19,464 bases of DNA, taken from NCBI RefSeq assembly GCF_036906915.1, contig NZ_JBAKHX010000112.1, positions 1-19,464 of the forward strand. The letters are read 5' to 3'. Under the pieces are notes generated by a model. The model was not told where the DNA came from. It worked only from the letters and a program-made list of their open reading frames with translations, and searched no databases. The translations under genes and the position numbers were made by a program. Origin of the DNA: Phytohabitans sp036906915. GTDB taxonomy: Bacteria > Actinomycetota > Actinomycetes > Mycobacteriales > Micromonosporaceae. Positions 1-7,609 of the stretch are shown here, one piece after another; the first letter of the stretch is position 1, and each line of letters starts with the position of its first letter.

Positions 1-57
1 CCCGCCGCGCCCCCGCCCCGCCGCGCCCCCGCCGCGCCGCGCCCCGCCGCCCCCCTC
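1..57. repeat. G/C-only low-complexity tract
   Basis: The first 55 bases contain only C and G, in irregular repeats of CCCCGCCGCG-like units, with the first T at about position 56. No reading frame here looks like a protein. It may be the 3' part of a longer tract that begins before the window. Tracts like this are prone to polymerase slippage and assembly error, so its length should not be trusted. Confidence 0.6.
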
Positions 58-61
58 GCCG

Positions 62-122
62 TCGATCAAGGGCAAACGCACGTGGTTCGATCTCTTTTCC
101 ACGTGCATTCGACCTTGATCGA
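62..122. repeat. Two-tier inverted repeat (long hairpin)
   Basis: TCGATCAAGG at 62-71 is the exact reverse complement of CCTTGATCGA at 113-122. Inside it, GCACGTGG at 78-85 pairs exactly with CCACGTGC at 99-106. The two stems are separated by 6 nt on each side, so the element is symmetric, with a 13-nt loop at 86-98. CCTTGATC recurs at 132-139, and GATCAAGG is also found near 4991. No gene lies closer than 487. It could be a regulator site, a terminator, or a dispersed intergenic repeat. Confidence 0.7.
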
Positions 123-183
123 TGTGATCTCCCTTGATCGGCGCACGTCCGGCCGCGTAAGGCAGGCGGCCGGGCCGACGATG

Positions 184-248
184 GCGCAGCTTCAGGGAAA
201 GTGCGGCTTCGACCCGGCCGTGAGGCTGCAGTATCCCCGAAGTTGCGC
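184..248. repeat. REP-like imperfect inverted repeat
   Basis: Two 24-nt arms at 184-207 and 225-248 face each other around a 17-nt spacer. When the right arm is reverse complemented, 19 of 24 positions match, and the best-conserved parts are GCGCA, CTTC and the GC-rich outer end. Arms of this form, not perfect but evenly matched, are typical of dispersed intergenic palindromic repeats. Only one copy is in this window, so dispersal in the genome is inference. Confidence 0.55.
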
Positions 249-486
249 GACCTACCCGCGGCCGTCGTCCGGCGAGCCGCCGTTGCGGCCGCGGTTGTCG
301 ATCACGATGACCCCGGCGGCGGCCCACTTGCCGTTGCGCCGCTGGACGCGACGGCGCCGCGCCACAGCGTCGGGGTGATCCCGCGCGGGCGGGACATCAC
401 GGTTGTCATGCACTTCGTCCATGCGCCCCACACCTCCGTCAGCGACCCGTTACCTTTGGCAACGGACGCGGGACTCAGGGGGATCA
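249..486. other. Non-coding leader of the lipoprotein gene
   Basis: No convincing gene was found. Open frames here are arginine- and proline-rich and overlap one another, as expected of chance frames in GC-rich DNA. A TACCTT at 451-456 fits the actinobacterial TAnnnT -10 pattern and would place a transcript start about 25 nt before the ATG at 487. No matching -35 was seen. Confidence 0.4.
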
Positions 487-1275
487 ATGCGAAAGCCGCG
501 GATAGTCGCAGACGTGGAAGATGCCAGGCTTACCCGCCGCCGGTTGCTGGTCAGCACCGGTTCGGGCGTGTTGGGTATCGCCGTCGTCAACACGATGGTG
601 GGGTGCACGAGCTCAGACGAGCCGACCGGCGGCTCCAGCACGCCCGGTACGCCGGACACGGGCTCTACCGGCTCGGCAGGCGCGGCGGTCGCCGGCGACT
701 GGCGCCGCGTCGACCTGGCGTTCGTCTCCGCATACGTGCTGGTCCGTGGCGGCGAGGTGGCCGTGGTCGACCTGGGCACCGAGGGGTCGGCCGACTCGAT
801 CGAGGCCGTGCTCAAGGGCGCCGGCATCGGGTGGGACGCCGTCAAGCACGTCATCCTCACCCACCAGCACGCCGACCACGCCGGTGGCCTGTCCGAGGTG
901 GCGCCGCTGGTCTCCGCGTCCCTGTACGCCGGGGCGGCCGACGTCTCATCCATCACCTCCACGAAGCCGCTGAAGCCGGTCAACGACGGCGACGAGGTCT
1001 TCGGGCTGCAGATCGTCGGCACGCCGGGGCACACGGCGGGGCACGTAGCGGTGTTCGACCCGTCGACCGGTGTGCTGGTGGCTGGAGACGCGCTGCGGGC
1101 GACGGCCGGGCTCGAAGGCCCCGACGCGCGCTACACCGCCGACATGGCCCAGGCGGCGGCCTCCGTGCGCAAGCTGGCGGCGCTCGACGTGAAGACAATC
1201 CTCCCGGGGCACGGCGCCCCCGTGACCACCGGCGCCGCCGACGCGCTGACAAAGCTCGCCGAATCCCTGAAGTAG
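487..1275 (+). CDS. Tat-exported lipoprotein, metallo-beta-lactamase fold hydrolase
   Basis: A 262-residue protein predicted to be exported through the Tat pathway and lipid-anchored outside the membrane. The N-terminus has a twin-arginine stretch (TRRRLLV, residues 16-22), a hydrophobic segment, and a lipobox ending MVGC at Cys40. A Ser/Thr/Gly/Pro linker follows. The metal ligands are complete: HQHADH at 126-131, His182 in GTPGH, Asp201 in VAGD and His242 in LPGHG. Family members hydrolyse thioesters, lactones, lactams or phosphoesters; the substrate cannot be told here. The ATG at 487 was chosen because AGGGGG lies just upstream and because it places the Tat signal at the N-terminus; the frame is open upstream to an ATG at 403. 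The next gene starts 9 nt after the stop, so the two are probably co-transcribed. Confidence 0.88.
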   Translation: MRKPRIVADVEDARLTRRRLLVSTGSGVLGIAVVNTMVGCTSSDEPTGGSSTPGTPDTGSTGSAGAAVAGDWRRVDLAFVSAYVLVRGGEVAVVDLGTEGSADSIEAVLKGAGIGWDAVKHVILTHQHADHAGGLSEVAPLVSASLYAGAADVSSITSTKPLKPVNDGDEVFGLQIVGTPGHTAGHVAVFDPSTGVLVAGDALRATAGLEGPDARYTADMAQAAASVRKLAALDVKTILPGHGAPVTTGAADALTKLAESLK

Positions 1276-1284
1276 TCTGCCCCG

Positions 1285-1797
1285 ATGTACGAGAACGTCC
1301 ACCCGGTCACGACCGTGCGGGTCGGCACCATGACCGCCGAGATCGACCAGATGCTCGCACCCGTCATCGAGGCCACCTGGCGCAACGGCATCCAGACCCT
1401 GACCTCGTGCCAGGACGCCGGCGAGAGCAATGTGGACTGGGTGGAGAAGCTGCCGCACATGGCCGACTACGTCGCCACCCACAAGGGCTGGGCGTTCGTC
1501 GACTTCACGGTGGATAGCGGGCTGGCGTTCCTCGACGCCGTCGCCCGCGCCGGTGCGCGCGACGCGTTCTACGTACGCATGGTCCACTGGGCCGCGCCCG
1601 ACGCGTGGCGGGTCAGCGTCAAGCCGTACGACGCGGCCATGTTCGACGAGAAGGCACCGTCCACGTTCGAGCTGCGGTTGATGCAGGTCACGTTTCCGCA
1701 GTACGACATCCCGGAGATCGCCCGGCGGCTCGACGCGCACGCCGCTAACCGGATCGTCGAGCCCGCGCCCACCGACTGGAGCACCGTCGGCCGGTAG
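1285..1797 (+). CDS. Conserved-looking hypothetical protein, 170 aa
   Basis: A soluble acidic protein of 170 residues with no signal peptide or membrane segment. I do not recognise the family. The segment around residues 30-50 (WRNGIQTLTSCQDAGES) has the look of a conserved motif, with a lone Cys, and the middle is rich in aromatic residues (WAFVDF, FYVRMVHWAAPDAW). Codon use is strongly GC at third positions, as in its neighbours, which supports a real gene. It starts 9 nt after the metallo-beta-lactamase-fold lipoprotein gene, so it is likely translated from the same message, but one would act in the cytoplasm and the other outside it. No function is proposed. Confidence 0.8.
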   Translation: MYENVHPVTTVRVGTMTAEIDQMLAPVIEATWRNGIQTLTSCQDAGESNVDWVEKLPHMADYVATHKGWAFVDFTVDSGLAFLDAVARAGARDAFYVRMVHWAAPDAWRVSVKPYDAAMFDEKAPSTFELRLMQVTFPQYDIPEIARRLDAHAANRIVEPAPTDWSTVGR

Positions 1798-2139
1798 CGG
1801 CACCGCTCCGGGGCTTACGAGCTCCAGGATGCGGGCTATCCGGTCGCAGCCGTCGAGCACCACGCTCCTCCGTTCGGGCCAGCCGCCGTACTCGCAGTAG
1901 ATCTGCACGACGAGGGCGAGTCGACGACGAGGTAGAAGCGCGCCCACGGTCGTAGCGGTGGCGGATGGCGCTACATTGCCCTGTGAGCGCCGTCACCGAA
2001 GCGCGCTGCTCGGCGCGGCGATTAACTCGGTGGTCGCGGCACTGACGTGGCGGAACTCGTCCGGGGGTGTGGGTTTCCGCACCCCCGGTCGGCGGTTGGC
2101 CTCATGGTCGCGGCGCTGGCCGGTTCGTACCGTTGTCAC
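1798..2139. other. Intergenic region upstream of dedA, with possible gene remnant
   Basis: No complete gene was found in these 342 nt. On the minus strand, about 1947 down to 1800 reads as a coding-like stretch (LALVVQIYCEYGGWP and LDGCDRIARILEL), with GC-rich third positions. It has no stop before running into antisense of the 170-aa gene and no clear start signal, so it may be a decayed fragment. A strong hairpin lies at 2061-2088 and a candidate leaderless promoter at 2128-2139. Confidence 0.4.
2061..2088 (+). other. Strong 12-bp hairpin upstream of dedA
   Basis: CCGGGGGTGTGG at 2061-2072 pairs with CCGCACCCCCGG at 2077-2088 around a 4-nt loop GTTT; 11 pairs are Watson-Crick and one is G-U. 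No T-run follows. It lies about 52 nt before the chosen dedA start and could end upstream transcription or be a protein site. Its presence argues against translating dedA from the in-frame ATG at 2047, whose reading frame would cross the hairpin. Confidence 0.55.
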
Positions 2140-2140
2140 A
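2128..2140 (+). promoter_or_regulatory. Candidate leaderless promoter of dedA
   Basis: TACCGT at 2128-2133 matches the actinobacterial -10 pattern TAnnnT and ends 6 nt before the ATG at 2140, the spacing expected for a transcript that begins at the start codon. There is no Shine-Dalgarno sequence before that ATG, in agreement. No good -35 was seen. Confidence 0.4.
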
Positions 2141-2862
2141 TGATCAATTCGTTGACCAGCCAAACCGAGCCGCCGGAGGGTGGCCTGGTCGGCTTCGTGA
2201 CCGACCTGGTGGAACGGCTCGGCGGCCCCGGCGCCGGCCTGGCGGTGGCGCTGGAGAACCTGTTTCCGCCGATCCCGAGCGAGGTCATCCTGCCGCTGGC
2301 CGGTTTCGCCGCCAGCCAGGGCAAGATGAACCTGTTCGGCGCCATCGCCTGGACCACCCTCGGCTCGATCGTCGGCGCCCTGGCGCTGTACTACGTGGGC
2401 GTCGCCCTCGGACGCGACAGGGTCCGGGCGATCGCGGCGCGGCTGCCGCTGGTGAAGCTGGCTGACGTCGACCGCACCGAGGCGTGGTTCGCCAGGCACG
2501 GTGGCAAGGCGGTCTTCTTCGGACGGATGATTCCCATCTTCCGCAGCCTGATCTCCATCCCGGCCGGCGTGGAGCGGATGCCCCTGGCGAGGTTCCTGCT
2601 GTACACCGCGCTGGGCAGCCTGATCTGGAACACCGTGTTCGTCATGGCCGGCTATCTGCTCGGCGACAACTGGCACACCGTCGAGTCCTATGCGGGCACG
2701 CTTCAGAAGGTGGTCATCGTCGCCTGTGTCCTCGCTTTCGGGTACTTCGTCGGCTCGCGGCTACTCAAGGCCCACCGCAAGCCGGCCGAGCAACCGGCGG
2801 CCCCCGCCCGGAGTGGGCGCGGCACCCTGTACGGCACCCCGCGCCGCCCGGACGACGCCTAG
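2140..2862 (+). CDS. DedA family membrane protein
   Basis: A 240-residue integral membrane protein of the DedA (SNARE-associated, VTT-domain) family. Characterised members act in lipid carrier or phospholipid translocation, envelope homeostasis and pH or antibiotic tolerance; the substrate here is unknown. Family motifs are clear: ENLFPPIPSE starting at Glu39, followed by a hydrophobic re-entrant region, and GRMIPIFRS at about 128-136 followed by SIPAGVERM. Several hydrophobic segments follow, ending with one near residues 195-215, and then a basic, proline-rich cytoplasmic tail. The start at 2140 was chosen over 2047 because homologues begin near this point, a strong hairpin occupies the extension, and a -10 sequence fits a leaderless start. 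It seems to be transcribed alone. Confidence 0.9.
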   Translation: MINSLTSQTEPPEGGLVGFVTDLVERLGGPGAGLAVALENLFPPIPSEVILPLAGFAASQGKMNLFGAIAWTTLGSIVGALALYYVGVALGRDRVRAIAARLPLVKLADVDRTEAWFARHGGKAVFFGRMIPIFRSLISIPAGVERMPLARFLLYTALGSLIWNTVFVMAGYLLGDNWHTVESYAGTLQKVVIVACVLAFGYFVGSRLLKAHRKPAEQPAAPARSGRGTLYGTPRRPDDA

Positions 2863-2872
2863 ACTGCGGCTC

Positions 2873-3299
2873 GTGCGCAGACGCGACCGGTCGCGAGCAC
2901 GGGCGGTCGAGCCACCCGAGCTGCTTGACGTCCGGATGGCGGATCAGCCGTCCCGGGATCAGCTCGCCGCGATGGCGCCGCGGGAGCAGTTCTCCGGTGC
3001 CACGCCGACCTGTGGCCTGTTGATGGTCCGGGAGCCCGCGGACACCGCTGATCCGAGCCGGCCGATCGCCGCGTGCCACCGCGACGACACGCTGGCGACG
3101 ACCAAGTACCTGCTCGACCCCCGCCGTGCTGACGGAGCGGGACATCGCTGGCGTGGCGTGCACCAGGCGCGATGACGGGCGGAGCGGGATGACGCTGTCG
3201 CTGACCCGGCCCCGACCTGCGACCGGCTCGGTGGCCGTGGTGCTCGACGGGATCGTGATGGCCACTGTGGACGGGCGGGCGACCGTGGGCGGGCGGGGG
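2873..3299 (+). pseudogene. SecD P1-domain-like gene remnant with frameshift
   Basis: From GTG 2873 to the stop at 3175 there is a 100-codon frame whose C-terminal part includes RPIAACHRDDTLATTKYLLDP. Removing one C from the CCCCC run at 3118-3122 switches to a second frame that continues AVLTERDIAGVA, then MTLSLTRP and SVAVVLDGIVMATVDG. The joined order (TKYLLxP, VxxxDIxxA, then VVLDGxVxxA) is what I know from the P1 head region of actinobacterial SecD and related stand-alone P1-domain proteins. There is no signal peptide or membrane segment, and the C-terminus runs into antisense of the next gene without a stop, so it looks like a decayed fragment. A sequencing error in the C-run, or an unrelated 100-aa protein, are alternatives. 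Confidence 0.5.
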
Positions 3300-4970
3300 T
3301 TAGACGGACATGGCGGCCGCGCGGCCGGCGGTGCGGCCGGAGAAGAGGCAGCCGCCGAGGAACGTGCCCTCGAGGGCGTTGTATCCGTGCGCGCCGCCGC
3401 CGCCGAATCCAGCCACCTCCCCGGCCGCGTACAGGCCGGGGATCGGCTGCCCGTCGGCGCCGAGTGCCCGCGAGTCCAGATCGGTCTGGATGCCGCCCAG
3501 CGTCTTGCGGGTCAGTATGTGCAGCTTCACGCCGATCAGCGGCCCGGCCGCCGGGTCGAGCAGGCGGTGCGGCGCGACGGTGCGGCCGAGCCGGTCGCCG
3601 ATGTAACGCCGCGCGTTGCGGATGCCCTGGATCTGGGAGTCCTTGCTGTACGGGTTGGCGACCTGCAGGTCGCGCGACTCGATCTGTGCGCGGATCGCCG
3701 CGACGTCGAGCAGCGGCTCCTCGGTCAGTTTGTTCATGCTGGCGACCAGTTCGTCGAGGGTGTCGGCGACCACGAAGTCGGCGCCGTGCCGCTTGAACGC
3801 CTCGACCGGGGCGGGCGCGCCCTTGCCGAGAAGCCGCTCGCGTAGGAACGCCCGGCGGTCCTTGGCGGTGATGTCGGGGTTCTGCTCGGAGCCGGAGAGC
3901 GCGAACTCCTTCTCGATGATCTTCTGCGTCAGGATGAACCAGGAGTGGCTGTACCGCGCGATGTCCGGCGTGGTGCGCAGGTGCTTGAGCGTGCCGAGCG
4001 TGTCGTACCCGGGCAGGCACGTGCCGGGCAGCCGGCGGCCGAGCGCGTCGAACCACATCGACGACGGGCCGGGCAGGATGCGGATGCCGTGGCCGGGCCA
4101 GATCGGGTTCCAGTTCTGGACGCCCTCGGTGTAGTGCCACATCCGGTCGCGGTTGACCAGCCGCACGCCGGCGCCCGCGGCGATGTCGAGCATCCGTCCG
4201 TCCACATAGGCCGGTACGCCCGTCACCATCTCCGCCGGCGGCTGCCCGAGCCGCTCCGGCCAGTAGCGCCGCACGATCTCGTGGTTGGCGCCGATCCCGC
4301 CGGTGGTGACGACGACCGCCTGAGCGGTCAGTTCGAACTCCCCCACGGTGTCGCGATTGGACGGTACGCCGCGTGCCGCCTCGTCGGGCGCCAGCACGGT
4401 GCCGCGTACGCCGGTCGCGGCACCGCCGGACAGCACCAGCTCGTCGACCCGGTGGCGGTGGTAGAACCGGAGCAGCCCCGCGTCGGCGGCCCGCCGGGCG
4501 GACGCCACGAAGGGGGCGACCACGCCGGTGCCGGTGCCCCACGTGACATGGAAGCGCGGCACGGAGTTGCCGTGCCCGTCCGCCCGCAGCGCGCCGCGCT
4601 CGGCCCAGCCCACCGTCGGCAGGAACGTCACGCCGTGGCCGAGCAGCCACGAGCGCTTCTCCCCCGCGGCGAACTCGACGTACGCGCGCGCCCATTTGAC
4701 CGCCCACGCGTCCTCGTCGTCCAGCCGGTCGAACCCGGCGCTGCCCTGCCAGTCCGACCACGCCAGCTCCAGCGAGTCGCGGATCCGCAGGCGGCGCTGC
4801 TCGGGCGTGTCGACGAGGAAGAGCCCGCCGAACGACCAGAAGGCCTGCCCGCCGAGGTTGGCGGCGTTCTCCTGGTCGACCAGCGCGACGGTCCGCCCGG
4901 CGGCGGTCAGCTCGTGTGCGGCGACCAGCCCGGCCAGCCCCGCCCCCACGACGATCACATCAGCGTCCAC
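3300..4970 (-). CDS. FAD-binding dehydrogenase (fumarate reductase / ketosteroid dehydrogenase superfamily)
   Basis: A 556-residue flavoprotein starting at GTG 4970. The N-terminal Rossmann motif is GAGLAG (residues 9-14), followed by an acidic residue after the second strand (VALVDQE), as required to bind the ADP-ribose of FAD. The C-terminal flavin-binding region (GLYAAGEVAGFGGGGAHGYN and on to GTFLGGCLFSGRTAG) is typical of the FAD_binding_2 family, and the length fits bacterial 'FAD-binding dehydrogenase' members of about 550 residues. No signal peptide or heme motif is present, so it should be cytoplasmic. Characterised relatives desaturate or reduce steroids or small acids; the substrate here is unknown. 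It is transcribed divergently from the phosphatase gene at 5066, with 95 nt between them, and converges on the SecD-like remnant. Confidence 0.9.
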   Translation of the reverse strand: MDADVIVVGAGLAGLVAAHELTAAGRTVALVDQENAANLGGQAFWSFGGLFLVDTPEQRRLRIRDSLELAWSDWQGSAGFDRLDDEDAWAVKWARAYVEFAAGEKRSWLLGHGVTFLPTVGWAERGALRADGHGNSVPRFHVTWGTGTGVVAPFVASARRAADAGLLRFYHRHRVDELVLSGGAATGVRGTVLAPDEAARGVPSNRDTVGEFELTAQAVVVTTGGIGANHEIVRRYWPERLGQPPAEMVTGVPAYVDGRMLDIAAGAGVRLVNRDRMWHYTEGVQNWNPIWPGHGIRILPGPSSMWFDALGRRLPGTCLPGYDTLGTLKHLRTTPDIARYSHSWFILTQKIIEKEFALSGSEQNPDITAKDRRAFLRERLLGKGAPAPVEAFKRHGADFVVADTLDELVASMNKLTEEPLLDVAAIRAQIESRDLQVANPYSKDSQIQGIRNARRYIGDRLGRTVAPHRLLDPAAGPLIGVKLHILTRKTLGGIQTDLDSRALGADGQPIPGLYAAGEVAGFGGGGAHGYNALEGTFLGGCLFSGRTAGRAAAMSV

Positions 4971-5065
4971 GCCGGCAGCCTAGCGCCACGCGATCAAGGT
5001 CCACGCCGCGCTGGGCAAAAGGGCACGGGACGCGTGGGTCGGTGTGGGGTGGCAGGCTGGCAGGC

Positions 5066-7609
5066 ATGGAGGGCACGAGCCGGATGCGCAGGCTGAGCAC
5101 GCCCGCCCTGATCACCCTGGCGGTCGCGGCGGCGTACGCGCTCGGCTCGGGCTGCTCCTGGCTGCTCTTCCGCGCCTCCGAGGCCGGCGCGGTGTTCTTC
5201 CCGCCCGCCGGGGTCACGCTGGGCGCGCTGCTCCTGGTCCGGCGCCGGCACTGGCCGTTGGTACTGCTCGCGGCAGGCACCGTGGAGCTCACCGTCGACC
5301 TGTGGCAGGGGCTCACGCCGGCCGCGACCGCCGGTTTCGTGCTCACCAACCTGGCCGAGCCGCTGGTCGGCGCGGCCCTGTTCCGGCGGTTCGTGCCGGG
5401 GCACGTCGACCTGACCCGGCGCCGCGACGCGGTCGCGTTCCTCACCTGCGCGGTGGGCGCCGGCCCGGTCGTGGGCGCGCTCATCGGTGCCACCACCAGC
5501 GTGTTGACCGAAGGCGACGGCTGGTGGGCGGCCTTCGGGCGGTTCTGGGCGGGTGACGGCCTGGCCGTCCTGACGCTCGGCGCCGCCGTGGTCGGGCTGG
5601 GATCGCTGCGCGGTGGGGCACGGCTGCGGCGCCTGGCGCGCGCCGCCGCCGTCCTGGGAGCCGCCGGGGTACTGACGGTGGTCGGCTTCTGGCCGCGCGA
5701 GGTGCCGCTGATTTACCTTCCGGTACCGCTGCTGCTGGCCCTCGCGTTCTGGGGGCGCGTGCCGACCGTCGGCGCGGCCGGGTTCGTGATGGCGTTCGCG
5801 GCCAACCTCCAGAGCGCCGCCGGGCGAGGACCGTGGGCGGCCGTGCCCGGCGAGCCGACCATGGAGCCCGCCTCCCTTCAGGTGTATCTGGCGTTCGTGG
5901 TGCTCGGCGGATACGTGCTGGCCATCGCGGTGGCCGAGCGCGACCGGGCGCGCGCCCAGTCGCGGCGGGAGGTGGAGGCCCGGCAGCGCCTTCAGTCGCT
6001 GCAGGCCGTGACGGCCGGTCTCGCGACCGCCGCGACCTCCGAGCAGGTGATCCGGGTACTGGTCGACCAGGGGGTCGGCATCGTGGCCGACCACGGCGGC
6101 GTGGCCCTTGCCGACCCGGGCGGCGAGCACGTGCGGATGTGGCCGACGGGTGTGGTGCCGACGACGGTGGTGGGGCGGTACGTCGAGGTCCGGCTCGACG
6201 CGGACGAGCCGCTGCCCGTCGTCGACGTCGTGCGCACCGGTGAGCCGATCGCACTGGCGTCGCTCGCCGAGATATCCGTGCGGTACCCGCAGCTCATCGC
6301 TGACGGTGCGGCCAGCGCGGGCAGCGATGCCGATGGCACCCGCAGCCTGTTGGTGGTGCCGGTCCGGGTGGGCCAGCGCAACACCGCCGCGCTGGCGTTC
6401 GGGTTCAACCGCGAGGGTGCGATCAGCCCGGAGGTGGCCTCGGTCGCGCAGACCCTCGCCGAGCTGGCCGGCCAGGCCATCGAGCGGGCGGCGCGGTACG
6501 AGGCCGAGCACGAGACGGCGCATCAACTCCAGCGGTCGCTGCTGCCCGACATCGCGCCGCACCTGCCCGGCGTCTCGGCCGCGGTCCGCTACCGTCCGGC
6601 CGAGCGCGGTCGGGACGTCGGCGGCGACTGGTACGACGTGTTCGAGCTGCCCGGCAACCGCGTGGGCATCGCGGTGGGTGACGTGGTCGGCCACGGGCTG
6701 CGGGCCGCAATCTCGATGGGCCGGCTGCAGCAGTCGCTGCGGTCGGCGGCGCTGACCGGCGCCGGCCCGGCCGAGGTGCTGGAGGCGCTCGACACCGCCT
6801 CGGCCTCGATCGCCGGTGCCGACTTCGCGACGGTCGGGTACGCCGAGTACAGCCCGATCGAGCGGACGCTGACATACAGCTGCGCCGGCCACCTGCCACC
6901 GCTGATGGTGGCCGACGGCACCGCCCAGTACCTGGACGGGGGTCGGTCACAGCCGCTGCGGCTGAGCACCAGGGCACGCCCGCAGTCGCAGGTCGTGGCG
7001 CCGCCGTCCGCGATGCTCGTCTGGTACTCGGACGGGCTGATCGAGCGTCGGCACCAGGTGATCGACGTGGGCTTCGACCGGCTCGCCGCCGCCGCGAGCG
7101 AGCTGTCCGGCTCCGACCCGCAGGCGTGGTGCGACCAGCTGCTGCGGGCGATGACGCACGGATACACGGTCACCGACGACATCGTGGTCGCCTGCCTGTA
7201 TCTGGACGGCCCGACCTCGGGCACCGCCGGCTCGGCGCTGCGGCTGCGGCTGTCGTCGCCGGACGACCTGGCACCGACCCGGCGGACGCTGCGGGTGTGG
7301 TGCACCCGGCAGGAACTGTCGAACGACGAGACCGACGCGCTCCTGGTGGCCTGCAACGAGGCGCTCAGCAACGCGCTGGAACACGCCTACCGCGGCATGC
7401 CGGCGGGCCCGGTGGCCCTAAAGGTGGTCCGGGTCGACCGCCGGCAGGTGCGCGTCGAGGTGACCGACCGGGGGCGGTGGCACGCCAACTCGTACCACGA
7501 CGCGGATCGGGGCCGGGGCCTCAACCTCGTCAACAAGCTGGCGCGCCGGGTTGTCGTCGACCTGAGCGACAGCGGCACCCGGGTGACGATCACCCTGCCG
7601 ACAAGCTGA
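5066..7609 (+). CDS. MASE1-GAF-SpoIIE phosphatase-HATPase signalling protein
   Basis: An 847-residue membrane sensor. Residues about 8-300 are a string of hydrophobic segments of MASE1 type (FFPPAGVTLGALLL is characteristic). A coiled linker and a GAF domain follow (about 305-480). A PP2C/SpoIIE serine phosphatase domain spans about 485-710, with metal ligands visible in DVGGDWYD (517-524), GDVVGHG (538-544), DGLIER (Asp656) and TDDIVV (704-705). The end (about 720-847) is an RsbW-like ATPase domain with the N-box CNEALSNALEHA at 763. Such proteins dephosphorylate anti-sigma-factor antagonists, while the kinase-like domain phosphorylates antagonists or binds a sigma factor; combining both in one chain suggests a self-contained switch. 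No sigma factor or antagonist gene is nearby. The ATG at 5066 was chosen by fit to the hydrophobic start; ATG 5084 is possible. No strong ribosome binding site is visible. Confidence 0.92.
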   Translation: MEGTSRMRRLSTPALITLAVAAAYALGSGCSWLLFRASEAGAVFFPPAGVTLGALLLVRRRHWPLVLLAAGTVELTVDLWQGLTPAATAGFVLTNLAEPLVGAALFRRFVPGHVDLTRRRDAVAFLTCAVGAGPVVGALIGATTSVLTEGDGWWAAFGRFWAGDGLAVLTLGAAVVGLGSLRGGARLRRLARAAAVLGAAGVLTVVGFWPREVPLIYLPVPLLLALAFWGRVPTVGAAGFVMAFAANLQSAAGRGPWAAVPGEPTMEPASLQVYLAFVVLGGYVLAIAVAERDRARAQSRREVEARQRLQSLQAVTAGLATAATSEQVIRVLVDQGVGIVADHGGVALADPGGEHVRMWPTGVVPTTVVGRYVEVRLDADEPLPVVDVVRTGEPIALASLAEISVRYPQLIADGAASAGSDADGTRSLLVVPVRVGQRNTAALAFGFNREGAISPEVASVAQTLAELAGQAIERAARYEAEHETAHQLQRSLLPDIAPHLPGVSAAVRYRPAERGRDVGGDWYDVFELPGNRVGIAVGDVVGHGLRAAISMGRLQQSLRSAALTGAGPAEVLEALDTASASIAGADFATVGYAEYSPIERTLTYSCAGHLPPLMVADGTAQYLDGGRSQPLRLSTRARPQSQVVAPPSAMLVWYSDGLIERRHQVIDVGFDRLAAAASELSGSDPQAWCDQLLRAMTHGYTVTDDIVVACLYLDGPTSGTAGSALRLRLSSPDDLAPTRRTLRVWCTRQELSNDETDALLVACNEALSNALEHAYRGMPAGPVALKVVRVDRRQVRVEVTDRGRWHANSYHDADRGRGLNLVNKLARRVVVDLSDSGTRVTITLPTS

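Noticed and set aside
201..1517. Plus-strand frame of 438 codons over the lipoprotein gene
   Set aside because: Arg/Gly/Pro-rich, and it overlaps two convincing genes in another frame.
2047..2139. In-frame N-terminal extension of DedA
   Set aside because: It includes a strong hairpin and the -10 sequence, and DedA proteins do not have such an extension.
2959..4761. Long minus-strand open frame of 600 codons
   Set aside because: It lies in another frame of the FAD dehydrogenase gene, is dominated by Arg, Gly and Pro, and shows no domain. It is a GC-bias shadow.
4994..6892. Long minus-strand open frame of 632 codons opposite the phosphatase
   Set aside because: Antisense to a clear multi-domain gene, with low-complexity composition and no motif.
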